Shown here: positions 27,871 to 36,728 of the stretch, piece by piece | Layout of the letters: every line of letters begins with the position of its first letter | Numbering within the stretch: the stretch's first letter is position 1 | Source of the DNA: Bifidobacterium callitrichidarum | GTDB lineage: Bacteria > Actinomycetota > Actinomycetes > Actinomycetales > Bifidobacteriaceae | Length of the DNA stretch: 64,000 bases | Reading direction: 5' to 3' | NCBI RefSeq assembly: GCF_003129905.1 | Contig: NZ_QFFM01000017.1 | Location: 1-64,000, forward strand | Notes under the pieces: model-generated | Told to the model about the DNA's origin: nothing | What the model saw: only the letters and a program-made list of their open reading frames with translations | Database searches by the model: none | Position numbers and translations under genes: made by a program

Positions 27871-28455
27871 GGTCTCAACAATCGTGTATTTCCCTGAGGT
27901 TGACCGGTCACACAAACAGCTCCAACCAACCGATGCCACCTCGGAGCATTATTCTAGCTGTTAGCGTTCACATCCACTAGAACGTTGCAAGAAATTTCAC
28001 ATTTCGAAGTACTGAGCGTTCTCATCGCGGACATCCTTCACCGCGCAAACGCTGCACCACTACCGAAAATCGATTGACACGATTCCAGCAATTATGGACA
28101 TTTTCGCAACCTCATTGTTCAGTATATGACCGTCACAATATCTACGTACTTCCGCCGCATGATTGCGCACGGTTACGCATGGCTGTGCATGGCTCGACCG
28201 CATTCCCGGACTTCTCCCGCGCCCGTCAACGCGACAACCAGCATGCGGAACGGCCGGGCGCCGGCGTGCGGGAACCGACCACCCCTGGGTATAGCGTATT
28301 GGGGTGCTTTTGAGTGGGCCGCCCGGCCCGGCACGAGGACAACGACGGGTCGCACGAAGAGGAACCACCGGGAGAACCTGAGGAACCACACACCATCCGA
28401 CATCGCCGGAAACCATATGGCTGGACGGTACGGAAGTGGAGTGTGCGTGGCAGGG
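27871..28455. other. Intergenic region between divergent genes, 585 bp
   Basis: This region must hold the promoters of the HTH gene (minus) and the MFS transporter gene (plus). The part nearest the HTH gene, about 27940-28110, is more AT-rich and includes a TTGACA at about 28073, but no matching -10 box at the usual distance was convincing. The part from 28126 on is open in the MFS frame, so the transporter could be longer than annotated. No repeat or terminator was recognised. Confidence 0.4.
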
Positions 28456-30162
28456 ATGAGCGGAAACGAACGTAGGGATGGCGGCCGTGGCATGGGCGCG
28501 CGACGCGACGAGCTGCAGCGGGTGCTCAGCCAGGAGGAATCGTACGTCGATGGCAAGCTGAGCCATGCGGCGTTCGTCTCGATCGCCATCCTGACCTTCA
28601 TCACGTTCGTGGGCAATTTCACGCAGCTGCAGCTGAGCTCGGCGCTGCCGAACATCGTCTCCGAATTCGGCATCTCGGTCACCACCGGCCAGTGGCTCAC
28701 CTCGGTCTTCCAGCTGGTCATGGGCGTGATGGTGCCGCTGACCGCGTATCTGACGCGCCGCTTCTCCACCCGGCAGATTGTGATTTGCTCGATGGTCGTG
28801 TTCACCGCGGGCTCCATGCTGGCCTGGCTGGGCCCGAACTTCATCTGGGTGATGGCCGGCCGTGTGCTGGAGGCCGCCGGCACGGGCGTGATGTGGCCGG
28901 TGCTGCAAATCACCGTGTTCTCCATCTACCCGCTCTCCCGCCGCGGCTTCGCGATGGGCACGGTCGGCATGGCCATGAGCGTGGCCCCCGCGATCGGCCC
29001 GACGCTCGGCGGTTGGCAGACCGACGCCAACGGCTGGCGCTCGATCTTCCTGACGCTGACCATCATCGGCGTCGTCTCACTGCTTGCGGCCATATTCGGC
29101 CTGCACAACTTCGGCTCGCACGATCCCTCAGCCCGCGCGGACTTCTTCTCGGTGGCGCTGTCCGTGTTCGGCTTCGGCGGACTGATGTTCGGCTTCACCA
29201 ATTCGGAGGCCTACGGATTCGCCGCGCCCGTGGTGTGGGGTCCGATGCTCGTGGGCCTGGCCGGCATCGTCTGGTTCGCGGTGCGCAATGTGCATCGCGG
29301 CAGGGCCTACCGTGCGGCCAAAGCCGCGGCGGAAGCCGGGCTTAGGACCGATGCTGTAGCGCCGGCTTCTGGCACGGGTACGAACGCATCAGCGGCCAAG
29401 GTCACGACCACGACGGCCAACGGTAACGCTGCCGATGCCGGACGCCCCGCGCTCCCCCAGCCGCCGCTGCTCGACTTGGCCGTGCTCAAGAACCGTTCGT
29501 TCACCATCGGCACCATCACCGCCTCGTTGGCGTTCTTCGCGTTCAGTTCGATTCTGGTCATCATGCCGTTGTACATCCAGACCGACCGTGGCTATTCGGC
29601 CACGATGAGCGGCCTGATCATGCTGCCAGGCGCGCTCGGACAATGCATCTCCCAGTTCTTCGGCGGTCGCGCGATGGACCGCTTCGGCGCCCGTCCGGTC
29701 GTGCTGTTCGGTGCGAGCGTCCTTACCATCGGCACCATCGGCATGTCGCTCATCTCGATGGATACGTGGATCTGGTGGGTGTCGATCTGCCAGTTCATCC
29801 GTCAGATCGGCATGGGATTCCTGCTGATGCCGGTCACCACGTGGTCGCTGAACTGCCTGAACGGCCCGGACGAGGTGTCCGCCGGCTCCTCGGTGACGAA
29901 CACGGCCCGTCAGATCGCAGGGGCCGTGGGCGCGCCTGTGCTGGTGATTCTCATGGAGACATTCGAAGCGTGGCGTCACGCTTCGGGTGCGTCCACCGTG
30001 GCCGCTACGATCTTCGGCATCCAGTGGGCACTGCGCATCTCCGCCGGTATCTGCCTGGTCATGGTGCTGCTGGTGGCGTTCGGCGTGCGCGGCGACGGTG
30101 CCGGCCGCACGCGCGATGCCATTTCGCTGCACACCCTGCGCCGCCGTCTCCATCGGGCGTGA
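28456..30162 (+). CDS. MFS drug/metabolite exporter, DHA2 (EmrB/QacA) family
   Basis: About 568 residues with 14 predicted transmembrane helices. Diagnostic parts are LQLSSALPNIVSEFG in helix 1, GQWLTSVFQLVMGVMVPLTA, YLTRRFSTRQIVI (the motif A loop) and MAMSVAPAIGPTLGGWQ, which is motif C of drug-proton antiporters. A long Ala-rich cytoplasmic loop (about residues 275-330) divides the two halves. It probably exports a toxic compound using the proton gradient; the substrate is unknown. The start is uncertain: the frame is open from 28126, and GTG 28441, ATG 28456 and ATG 28492 are alternatives. Homology begins after residue 20. Confidence 0.8.
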   Translation: MSGNERRDGGRGMGARRDELQRVLSQEESYVDGKLSHAAFVSIAILTFITFVGNFTQLQLSSALPNIVSEFGISVTTGQWLTSVFQLVMGVMVPLTAYLTRRFSTRQIVICSMVVFTAGSMLAWLGPNFIWVMAGRVLEAAGTGVMWPVLQITVFSIYPLSRRGFAMGTVGMAMSVAPAIGPTLGGWQTDANGWRSIFLTLTIIGVVSLLAAIFGLHNFGSHDPSARADFFSVALSVFGFGGLMFGFTNSEAYGFAAPVVWGPMLVGLAGIVWFAVRNVHRGRAYRAAKAAAEAGLRTDAVAPASGTGTNASAAKVTTTTANGNAADAGRPALPQPPLLDLAVLKNRSFTIGTITASLAFFAFSSILVIMPLYIQTDRGYSATMSGLIMLPGALGQCISQFFGGRAMDRFGARPVVLFGASVLTIGTIGMSLISMDTWIWWVSICQFIRQIGMGFLLMPVTTWSLNCLNGPDEVSAGSSVTNTARQIAGAVGAPVLVILMETFEAWRHASGASTVAATIFGIQWALRISAGICLVMVLLVAFGVRGDGAGRTRDAISLHTLRRRLHRA

Positions 30163-30173
30163 GGCCGCACCTC

Positions 30174-30304
30174 GGCTCCCCTCTCCAACTCGGCTCCCCT
30201 CTCTGAGGGGGAGCTGTCGAACGAAGTGAGACTGAGGGGAGCCTATTGCACAGGAGACTCCCCTCAGTCAGCTACGCTGACAGCTCCCCTCAGAGAGGGG
30301 AGCC
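30174..30304. repeat. Dispersed palindromic repeat, two inverted units (site A)
   Basis: Two units of about 50 bp face each other. Each has GGCTCCCCTCT/AGAGGGGAGCC arms around a short loop, followed by a second stem of the AGTCAGC...GCTGACAG type and an outer CCCCTCAGT/ACTGAGGGG. The whole 131 bp can form a long double-stranded stem. It lies between the convergent ends of the MFS gene (30162) and the Nramp gene (30354), so it may also act as a bidirectional terminator. Related copies are at 31983-32108, 40622-40728, 54358-54405 and 63057-63081. Confidence 0.85.
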
Positions 30305-30353
30305 AGAGATTCGGTGGCCCAACGGATACCCTCTTGGGAGCCAGAAAGGCCAC

Positions 30354-31904
30354 TCACGCCTTACCGAGCGCCGTCAGCACGATAAGCAGGACATTGAGCG
30401 CAATGATCAGCACAGCCACAACAATAAAGATGGCATGCTTGACTGCGCCATCCACCCACTCGCCCATCAGGGTCTTGTCATGCGTGTACCGCATCAGCGG
30501 GATGATGGCGAACGGAATGCCGATGGACAGAATCACCTGTCCCACCACCAATGCTTCGGTGGGGTTCGGCGCGAACCACAGCACGATGAGTCCCGGCACC
30601 AGCGTCACCACGCGGCAGGCCCACATCGGAGCCTTGATGCGCAGCAGCCCGTGCATGATCTCGGAGCCGGCGTAGGTGCCCACTGAGGTCGAACTCAGCG
30701 AGGAGGCCAGCAATCCGATGGAGAAAATCGTGCCAATCACCGGACCGAGCACGGCGACGATGGCGTGCTGTGCACCCTCGATGGAGTCGGTGCCCTTCAT
30801 ACCGTACAGCGAGTTGGCCGCAAGGATCAGCAGGCTCAGGTTCACGGTACCGGCGAGCAGCAACGCCCAAAACACGTCGACCTTGGACCCGTCCAGCAGA
30901 CGTTTGATGCTCGGCTTGGCCTCTCCCCCGGCGTAATGGTCGTTGACCAGCGTGGAATGCAGGTAGATGGCGTGCGGCATCACCGTGGCGCCCAGCATCG
31001 AGGAGGCCATGAGTACGGAATCCGTGGTGGTGAAGTGCGGGATCAGGCCGCCCGCCACGTCGGCTGGGTTCGGTGGGTCGATGAACAGGCCGGCGATGAA
31101 GCCGAACGTGATCACCAGCAGCAGGGCGATGACCATTTTTTCGAACAGTCGATGCGTTTTGCCGCCTTCGAACATGAGCAGCACGGTGGATACCGCGCCG
31201 ATCACGCAGCCGCCCAGGAACAGCGGCAGACCGAACAGCAGGTTCAGTGCGATGGCGCCGCCGATGAGCTCGGCCAGATCGGTGGCGATGGCGATGACCT
31301 CGGCCTGTGCGAAGAACATGAACCGGCCGGCGTCGCTCATGCGTTCGCCCAGCAGTTCCGGCAGCGATTTGCCGGTCACGATGCCGAGTTTGGCGGACTG
31401 GTACTGGATGAGCACGCTCATGGCGTTGGCCAGCACGAGTACCCACACCAGCAGATAGCCGTATCGGGCGCCGGAGGTGATGTTGGCGGCCACGTTGCCC
31501 GGATCCACATAGGCCACCGCGGCCACGAATGCAGGACCGAGGATGCCGGCGAGCGCATGGCCGTGCGCGTGATGCTCGGCCTTGCCGGCTTGGATGCCTT
31601 TCGCAGCGCGGCGTTCCTTGTCGATTTCAGCCTCGGAACCGTCCACATCGGCACGGTGGGCCAAGGCTTCGGCATCGAGGATATTGACGTTCGGATGATC
31701 CACGGCGAGACGGGGATTGTCCGGATGAATCGCACGTCGTTTGTCGATGGTGTGCATACGGCCGTAACCGCGGCCGTGTTTGCTGTTGACGATGGTCGGA
31801 TCGTTGGTGGTGGCCGGAACAGTGCGGTTCGCCTGTCGATTCGGCTGGCCGGTACCGTTATTCGGAGTCTCTGATGTCGATGGTTCGCTCACGTTGTCGT
31901 TCAT
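30354..31904 (-). CDS. mntH: Nramp-family Mn2+/Fe2+ transporter
   Basis: A 516-residue protein. The membrane part has the Nramp metal-site motifs: AYVDPGNVAANI (DPGN near residue 133) in helix 1 and GATVMPHAIYLHSTL (MPH near 306) in helix 6. It also has YQSAKLGIVTGKSLPELL and about eleven helices. The family imports Mn2+ or Fe2+ with protons. The N-terminal extension of about 110 residues is unusual: it is hydrophilic, rich in Asn, Thr and Asp, and contains a small His cluster (EHHAHGHA) just before helix 1. GGGG lies close before the ATG. The gene is flanked on both sides by palindromic repeats. Confidence 0.9.
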   Translation of the reverse strand: MNDNVSEPSTSETPNNGTGQPNRQANRTVPATTNDPTIVNSKHGRGYGRMHTIDKRRAIHPDNPRLAVDHPNVNILDAEALAHRADVDGSEAEIDKERRAAKGIQAGKAEHHAHGHALAGILGPAFVAAVAYVDPGNVAANITSGARYGYLLVWVLVLANAMSVLIQYQSAKLGIVTGKSLPELLGERMSDAGRFMFFAQAEVIAIATDLAELIGGAIALNLLFGLPLFLGGCVIGAVSTVLLMFEGGKTHRLFEKMVIALLLVITFGFIAGLFIDPPNPADVAGGLIPHFTTTDSVLMASSMLGATVMPHAIYLHSTLVNDHYAGGEAKPSIKRLLDGSKVDVFWALLLAGTVNLSLLILAANSLYGMKGTDSIEGAQHAIVAVLGPVIGTIFSIGLLASSLSSTSVGTYAGSEIMHGLLRIKAPMWACRVVTLVPGLIVLWFAPNPTEALVVGQVILSIGIPFAIIPLMRYTHDKTLMGEWVDGAVKHAIFIVVAVLIIALNVLLIVLTALGKA

Positions 31905-31982
31905 GTCCCCTGCTATGCGCTTCCCTTCAAATACCGGGCCCAGTTATAGCGCAGGCATGTTTCGCACGTCAACACTTTTCTT

Positions 31983-32108
31983 GGCTCCCCTTGCCAGGGG
32001 AGCTGGCGGCGAAGCCGACTGAGGGGTAGTCAGAGCTGGAACATTCCCGAACTGCTGACTACCCCTCAGTCATGCTTACGCATGCCAGCTCCCCTGACAA
32101 GGGGAGCC
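31983..32108. repeat. Dispersed palindromic repeat, two inverted units (site B)
   Basis: Two inverted units joined by a short centre, each with the CCCCTCAGTC/GACTGAGGGG outer stem and the GGCTCCCCTT...AGGGGAGC inner stem. The 126 bp are an almost complete palindrome. It lies between the transglutaminase gene (stop at 32124) and the start of the Nramp gene (31904), both on the minus strand, so it probably sits in or near a 3' end and the next promoter region. The arms differ slightly from site A (TGCCAGGGGAG, TGACAAGGGGAG), showing independent divergence of the copies. Confidence 0.85.
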
Positions 32109-32123
32109 AAGGTAAAGGAAAAA

Positions 32124-32924
32124 CTACGACATCTGTTCGTGCACGGAGGCGTTGACCCACTGGTGCTGTTCGACGTTGTATCCGGAGAAGATGCCGATGT
32201 CGAGCATGCAGTCGCGGTAATCGCGGCCGTGGGCGATGGTGATGTAGTTGTCATCCACCAGACGGTTGTGCGTGGGGTCCAGTCCCACCCATCGGCCGTC
32301 CTGATAAACCTCCACCCAAGCGTGCGTGGCACCTTCGCCGCCCAGGAGACCGGCGATGTATCGGGCGGTCAGGCCCACATGGCGGCATACGGACAGCATC
32401 ACATGCGCGTAATCCTGACACACGCCCTTGCGCTGGGCCAACGCCTCTTCGGCGGTGGTACGGATCGTGGTGGAGCCGGGCGTGTAGACGAAGGCCTTGT
32501 AGACCTCGTCCATCACCTCGCTGGCCCGTTCGACGGGCGTGGCGGAGGACGGCAGGCCGCCCAGACGCTCACGGCACACGTCGATCATGGCCTCCACGCA
32601 CGGACCGGGAATGGTGAGCGCGGAGTTGAAACGGTAGAGCGGCTTGTAGATCTCGGTCTTGATATGCGCGTTGTCCACGAACGCGATGCCCGTGACCGAA
32701 TAGTTGAACACGTCGTGCGGCTCCGGGATGAATCCGGTCATCACCACGGAATCGAAGGAGTCGATGGTGGTTTCCAGCTCGGTTTCGGGAGTGAGCTTCA
32801 CCTCGACGTCGATCACCTGCTGCCTCGGACCGGTGGCCGGAATGCATCGCAGCTGGAAACGATGATCGGTGACCGGCGAGCTGAAGGAGAGCTTCATCTC
32901 ATAATCGAACACGAGTTTCTTCAA
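32124..32924 (-). CDS. Transglutaminase-like cysteine protease-fold protein
   Basis: A 266-residue protein with an N-terminal beta-sandwich domain (residues 1-110; the bacterial transglutaminase-like N region) and a C-terminal transglutaminase core. The catalytic triad is visible: Cys in KGVCQDYAHVM (about 167), His in GATHAWVEVY (about 200) and Asp in VGLDPTHN (about 215). There is no signal peptide, so it is probably cytoplasmic. It lies 110 bp downstream of the ATP-grasp/alpha-E gene in the same direction. This pairing occurs widely in bacteria and is thought to make and process peptide modifications; the substrate is not known. Confidence 0.85.
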   Translation of the reverse strand: MKKLVFDYEMKLSFSSPVTDHRFQLRCIPATGPRQQVIDVEVKLTPETELETTIDSFDSVVMTGFIPEPHDVFNYSVTGIAFVDNAHIKTEIYKPLYRFNSALTIPGPCVEAMIDVCRERLGGLPSSATPVERASEVMDEVYKAFVYTPGSTTIRTTAEEALAQRKGVCQDYAHVMLSVCRHVGLTARYIAGLLGGEGATHAWVEVYQDGRWVGLDPTHNRLVDDNYITIAHGRDYRDCMLDIGIFSGYNVEQHQWVNASVHEQMS

Positions 32925-33034
32925 GGCGTCTCCTGCGGAAAATCAAACAACCTGTGCCATGGTGGGGCACGAACCGGCTAATGAACAACAGTCGTGTGTA
33001 CCACCATAGCATTTCCGTCTGTCAGGGGCTCCGG

Positions 33035-35215
33035 TCAGGGGCGTTTGGCGTCCATGTTCATCGCGCTCAGGGAACCCATGTCCTTGATGGCCAGGGCGCT
33101 GATTCGGCCGGAATAGTCGTCCAGATACTGCTTGAGCAAGGTGGCCACCTCCTGGTAGCCGCGGGCGGGCAGCTGGCCCACGAGCCAGCTCAGGCCGTCG
33201 GCGAAGCAGCTCGGCAGCGGCATGCCGTCCAGCACCATCGAGTAGGAGGCGAGCTTGCGCAGCGGGGCCTCCATCTCCTCCATGGACAGGCCGAAGCGCG
33301 TGTACAGGTCGATGCGTTCCAGATACTTGCCGATGAACACGAACGCCTTGAGCGTGGGCTCGACGGACGAGTTCTCGATGCCGCCCCAGAAAGCGAGCAG
33401 GTCATCGGCGATGTCGCGGTGGTTGTACAGGTCCTCGGCGCTGGCGGCGTTCTTGGCGGCGTCCGTGATGTTGGTCATGGACAGCTCCACGTACTGCAGC
33501 AGGCGGGAGCTCAGTTCGGGGCGCAGAATCACGGCGTTGTTGAACGCGGCGGTCACGGCGGAACGCACGGAATCCGGATTGTTGCCGTCGTACAGGAAGT
33601 TCTTGACGAACTCGTCGAAGTCCTCGAAGTCCTCCGGCAGGTCGAGCGCGTGGGCGAACGGGCGGAAGGCGTCCACATCAGTGTCCATCACGCGGTCGTA
33701 GAACGGGAAGAACTGGTTCAGCGTGGTGAAGGCACGCTCGGTGTAGCGTCCGAGCCAGTACAGGTTATCCGCCTTGGAGGCGGTCACCAGGGACAACGAG
33801 TGGCGACGGGACTGGCTCAGCAGGTTCGCCACCTGCACTTCGGCGCCGAGCTCGTGCTCCACGCCGGTTTCGGGCGCGAGGACCCACGTGTCCTTGAAGC
33901 CGCCGCCCTGCGAGGAATTCACGATCATCTGGCCGGGCACGGACGAGTAGCGGGTCAGGCCGGAGTACCAGACGTGCGTGTTCTTGCCGGTCACCACGAA
34001 TGCGCGCAAATCGCACTTGCGCGGCGACATCTCGCCGGTCTTCGGGTCGAACACGTCGATGTCGCGGAACTGGATCACCTCCTGGGCGATGAATCGGCGC
34101 GGGTCCTCCTTGATGCGGTCGGCCAGATCCTCACGGGCCTGCGCGTCCAGTGACGAGCCGAACACCACGCCGTAGCCGCCGGCCTCGGCTACGTCCTTGA
34201 TGACGAGCTCGCCCATGCGGTCGAGTACCTCCTTGCGGTCGGCCTCGAACATCGGCATGTAGGTGGGCGCGTTGTGCAGGATCGGTTCCTCGCCGAGGTA
34301 GTACTTGATCATCTGCGGCACGAAGTAGTAGATGGCCTTGTCGTCGGCCGCGCCGTTGCCGGGCGCGTTGACGATCGCCACGTTGCCGGAGCGGTAGGCG
34401 GACAGGATTCCGGGCACGCCGATTACGGAATCGGGGTTGAAGGCGAACGGATCGAGGTACTCGTCCGAGAGACGGCGGTAGACCACGCCCACGCGATGGC
34501 GCTTGCCGGCGTAGTCGAGGAAGTAGACCTTGTTGTCCACCACTTCGAGGTCCTCAGGGAAGGCGAGCGCGGCACCGGTCTTCTCGGCCAGGTAGGCGTG
34601 CTCGAAGAACGCGGAGTTGTAGCGGCCGGGGGTGAGCACCACGGCGATGCCCTCGGTGGATACGAAGTCCATGGCCTTCCTGAGCAGACGCGGGTATTCG
34701 CGGTTGTCGCGGATGTGCACGTCGCGGAAGAGACGCGGGGAGATGCGGCGCTCGATGTCGCGCACGAACAGCGGGTAGCTGGCGCCGGAGGGGATACGCA
34801 GGTTGTCCTCCAGCACCCACCAGCGGCCGTCCTCGCCCTGGACCAGGTCCTCGCCGGCGATGTGTGCGAAGATGCCGCCGGGAGGGGTCACGCCGTTGAC
34901 CTGCGGGAAGTAGCCGGCGGAGGTGTAGACGTATTCCTCGGGAATCACGCCGTCATGGATAATGGCCTTGTCCGAGTAGATGTCCTTGAGGTAGGCGTTG
35001 AGGGCGTTGACGCGCTGTTTCAGGCCCTTCTCCAGTTCGTCGAACTCGTTCGATTCGATGATGCGCGGCACCGGGTCGTACGGGAAGAGACGATCATGGT
35101 ATTCGCCGTTCTTGTAGATGCCGAACCGCACGCCGTTGCGGGAGAGTTCGCGGTTGATCGCCTCACGACGGTTCACCAGTTCGTGGGCCAGCTTCTGTGC
35201 CGCGGATTCGATCAT
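33035..35215 (-). CDS. Circularly permuted ATP-grasp / alpha-E domain fusion protein
   Basis: A 726-residue protein. Residues 1 to about 420 are the circularly permuted ATP-grasp type 2 region (older names DUF404/DUF407): NGVRFGIYKNGEYHDRLFPY, DGVIPEEYVYTSAGYFPQVN, WVLEDNLRIPSGASYPL, VNAPGNGAADDKAIY and GYGVVFGSS. Residues from about 470 on are an alpha-helical alpha-E domain (DUF403), starting near ASKADNLYWLGRYTERAFTT. ATP-grasp enzymes form peptide-like bonds using ATP, and alpha-E is a predicted partner domain. In many bacteria the two domains are separate genes. The ATG at 35215 was chosen for AAGGAG about 10 nt upstream; the frame is open further. The transglutaminase gene follows, so both probably form one operon. 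Confidence 0.85.
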   Translation of the reverse strand: MIESAAQKLAHELVNRREAINRELSRNGVRFGIYKNGEYHDRLFPYDPVPRIIESNEFDELEKGLKQRVNALNAYLKDIYSDKAIIHDGVIPEEYVYTSAGYFPQVNGVTPPGGIFAHIAGEDLVQGEDGRWWVLEDNLRIPSGASYPLFVRDIERRISPRLFRDVHIRDNREYPRLLRKAMDFVSTEGIAVVLTPGRYNSAFFEHAYLAEKTGAALAFPEDLEVVDNKVYFLDYAGKRHRVGVVYRRLSDEYLDPFAFNPDSVIGVPGILSAYRSGNVAIVNAPGNGAADDKAIYYFVPQMIKYYLGEEPILHNAPTYMPMFEADRKEVLDRMGELVIKDVAEAGGYGVVFGSSLDAQAREDLADRIKEDPRRFIAQEVIQFRDIDVFDPKTGEMSPRKCDLRAFVVTGKNTHVWYSGLTRYSSVPGQMIVNSSQGGGFKDTWVLAPETGVEHELGAEVQVANLLSQSRRHSLSLVTASKADNLYWLGRYTERAFTTLNQFFPFYDRVMDTDVDAFRPFAHALDLPEDFEDFDEFVKNFLYDGNNPDSVRSAVTAAFNNAVILRPELSSRLLQYVELSMTNITDAAKNAASAEDLYNHRDIADDLLAFWGGIENSSVEPTLKAFVFIGKYLERIDLYTRFGLSMEEMEAPLRKLASYSMVLDGMPLPSCFADGLSWLVGQLPARGYQEVATLLKQYLDDYSGRISALAIKDMGSLSAMNMDAKRP

Positions 35216-35440
35216 GCTGCCTGCTCCTTGCCTTTGCCGTGACCACTCCGGCCGTTTCGGGCCGATGCATACGTCTGCTGCCGCCCCTTTCCGGTCTGGC
35301 GCGCCGGACGCTTTGAGCGCGCTGACGCCAACCGCAACGGGGCTTGTTGCTTGTAATCTATGCCGGGCCCGTTTCGGCAAACGTGCGGATATGTTACGGG
35401 CAGGTCACTTGGATATGTGCGCAGACGGGTATGCAGTCGG

Positions 35441-35543
35441 ATGTAGGTGGGTAGGTGGGTTGTGTGCAGGCGGGTGTAGGTGGGTAGGCGGGTTGCGTGC
35501 AGGCGGGTGTAGGTGGGTACGCGGGTTGCGTGCAGGCGGGTCT
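35441..35543 (+). repeat. 33-bp G-rich tandem repeat (three copies)
   Basis: Three copies with an exact 33-bp period; GTAGGTGGG starts at 35443, 35476 and 35509. Each copy runs through a GGGT tract and a GTGCAGGCGGG segment, with few differences. The plus strand has many GGG runs spaced by short loops, so G-quadruplex formation is possible. It lies in the 378-bp spacer between the divergent ATP-grasp gene (start 35215) and truA (start 35594), ending about 50 bp before truA. The period is a multiple of three, but no gene reads through it with support. Confidence 0.85.
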
Positions 35544-35593
35544 GGGTATACGCATGCCTGTGATGCCTTCCGATGCCGATAGGATGGTGGGCT

Positions 35594-36514
35594 ATGACGA
35601 TGACTCGACTTCGCCTTGATTTGGCTTATGACGGCGGCGGATTCTTCGGCTGGGCCCGCCAGCCCGAGCTGCGTACGGTGCAGGGCACCATTGAGGACGC
35701 GCTGCATAAAGTGCTGCGGGTGCCTACCGACGATGCCGACGAGCCGTTGCGGCTTACGGTTGCCGGCCGTACGGACACCGGCGTGCATGCCTCACATCAG
35801 GTGGCGCATCTGGATGTGTCGCCGGAGGTTCTCGCCCGCTGCCAGGGTCATATGGACGTGCCGGTTTGCGAGGCTTTGGCGCGACGGCTCAAGGCCGTGC
35901 TGCCCGCGGACATCGTGATGCACCGGGTGTCCGTGGCGCCGGAGGGGTTCGATGCCCGGTTCTCCGCGCTGGAACGCACGTACGTGTACCGTGTGGCCGA
36001 CCGGTCCAGTGAGGTGGATCCGCGTCTGCGCGGCTGTGTGCTGCTGGTGGACGAGGACCTGGATGCGGACGTGATGAACAAGGCCGCCGCGATGACCATC
36101 GGATTGCATGATTTCGGTTCGTTCGCCACCCCGAACCCCGGCGGCACCACGATCCGCGAGGTCAAGACCGCATACTGGCGACGGGTGCCGGCCACTCCCC
36201 TGGTGCCGGAGGGATTGGATATGGGCGAGGCCTATCGGACGCCGTCATTGGAGTCCGGTCTGCTGGTGTTCACGATTGTGGCGGACGCCTTCGCCCGCAA
36301 TATGGTTCGGTCCTTGGTCGGTTCGTGTGTGAAGGTGGGTTCGGGGCGCAAGTCCTTGGATTGGTTCGCCGGGAAGATGGCCAACCCGGTACGTGAGGGC
36401 TCAAGCGGACCTATCGCGCCGCAGGGCCTGACGCTGGAGCACATCGCCTATCCGGCCGACGACCAGCTCGCCGCCCGCGCCGAAGCCATCCGCGCCGTCC
36501 GCACGCTTTCCTAA
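35594..36514 (+). CDS. truA: tRNA pseudouridine(38-40) synthase TruA
   Basis: A 306-residue protein. It has LDLAYDGGGFFGWARQPELR near the N-terminus, VAGRTDTGVHASHQVAH with the catalytic Asp near residue 61, FDARFSALERTYVYR, FATPNPGGTTIREVKTAYW and FARNMVRSLVGSCVKVG. It makes pseudouridine at positions 38-40 of the anticodon arm of several tRNAs. Two ATG codons, 35594 and 35600, are close to a GGTGGG; the first was taken. The gene is convergent with the alpha ribosomal operon, beside which truA is also found in many other bacteria. Confidence 0.92.
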   Translation: MTMTRLRLDLAYDGGGFFGWARQPELRTVQGTIEDALHKVLRVPTDDADEPLRLTVAGRTDTGVHASHQVAHLDVSPEVLARCQGHMDVPVCEALARRLKAVLPADIVMHRVSVAPEGFDARFSALERTYVYRVADRSSEVDPRLRGCVLLVDEDLDADVMNKAAAMTIGLHDFGSFATPNPGGTTIREVKTAYWRRVPATPLVPEGLDMGEAYRTPSLESGLLVFTIVADAFARNMVRSLVGSCVKVGSGRKSLDWFAGKMANPVREGSSGPIAPQGLTLEHIAYPADDQLAARAEAIRAVRTLS

Positions 36515-36545
36515 TCTACGAGGCTCCATGCATCCGTGGTCAATC

Positions 36546-36680
36546 GCACGGTGTGGTCATTTCCGCACCGTGTGGTTGGCGACGGATGCGCTAAGACACC
36601 AAAACCGCATAATAACGACGTTCCCGCGAACCACACGGTGCGAGAATTACCACACCGTGCGAGGAATACCACACCGTGGA
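36546..36680. repeat. 19-bp-period repeat array arranged as a long inverted repeat
   Basis: The 12-mer ACCACACSGTGC occurs five times. Two copies lie in reverse orientation (36546-36557 and 36565-36576, spaced 19 bp) and three in forward orientation (starting 36630, 36649 and 36668, spaced 19 bp). The 31-bp arm 36546-36576 matches the inverse of 36630-36660 at about 28 positions, so a large stem with a 53-nt loop can form. The array is in the spacer between convergent truA and rplQ. Function unknown; possibilities are terminator, protein-binding array or mobile repeat. Confidence 0.8.
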
Positions 36681-36728
36681 GCAGTGGCCATCCGACAGCC
36701 ACCGAGTAGCAACCACCGCCGAATACGC

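Noticed and set aside
28060..28908. Minus-strand open frame of 282 codons opposite the MFS gene
   Set aside because: It is His/Gly/Arg-rich shadow translation of a high-GC gene; the plus strand has clear MFS motifs through the same DNA.
30174..32108. The regular palindromes seen as a possible CRISPR array
   Set aside because: The units are inverted palindromes with no unique spacers of constant length and no cas genes in the window.
35405..35788. Minus-strand frame with a repeating Pro/His/Leu peptide
   Set aside because: It is the translation of the 33-bp tandem repeat and part of truA antisense; the repeat is better described as DNA.
36546..36680. The 19-bp-period array as a CRISPR or plasmid iteron origin
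   Set aside because: There are no CRISPR-length repeats, spacers are only 6-7 bp, and no replication gene is nearby; it was kept only as an unexplained repeat.
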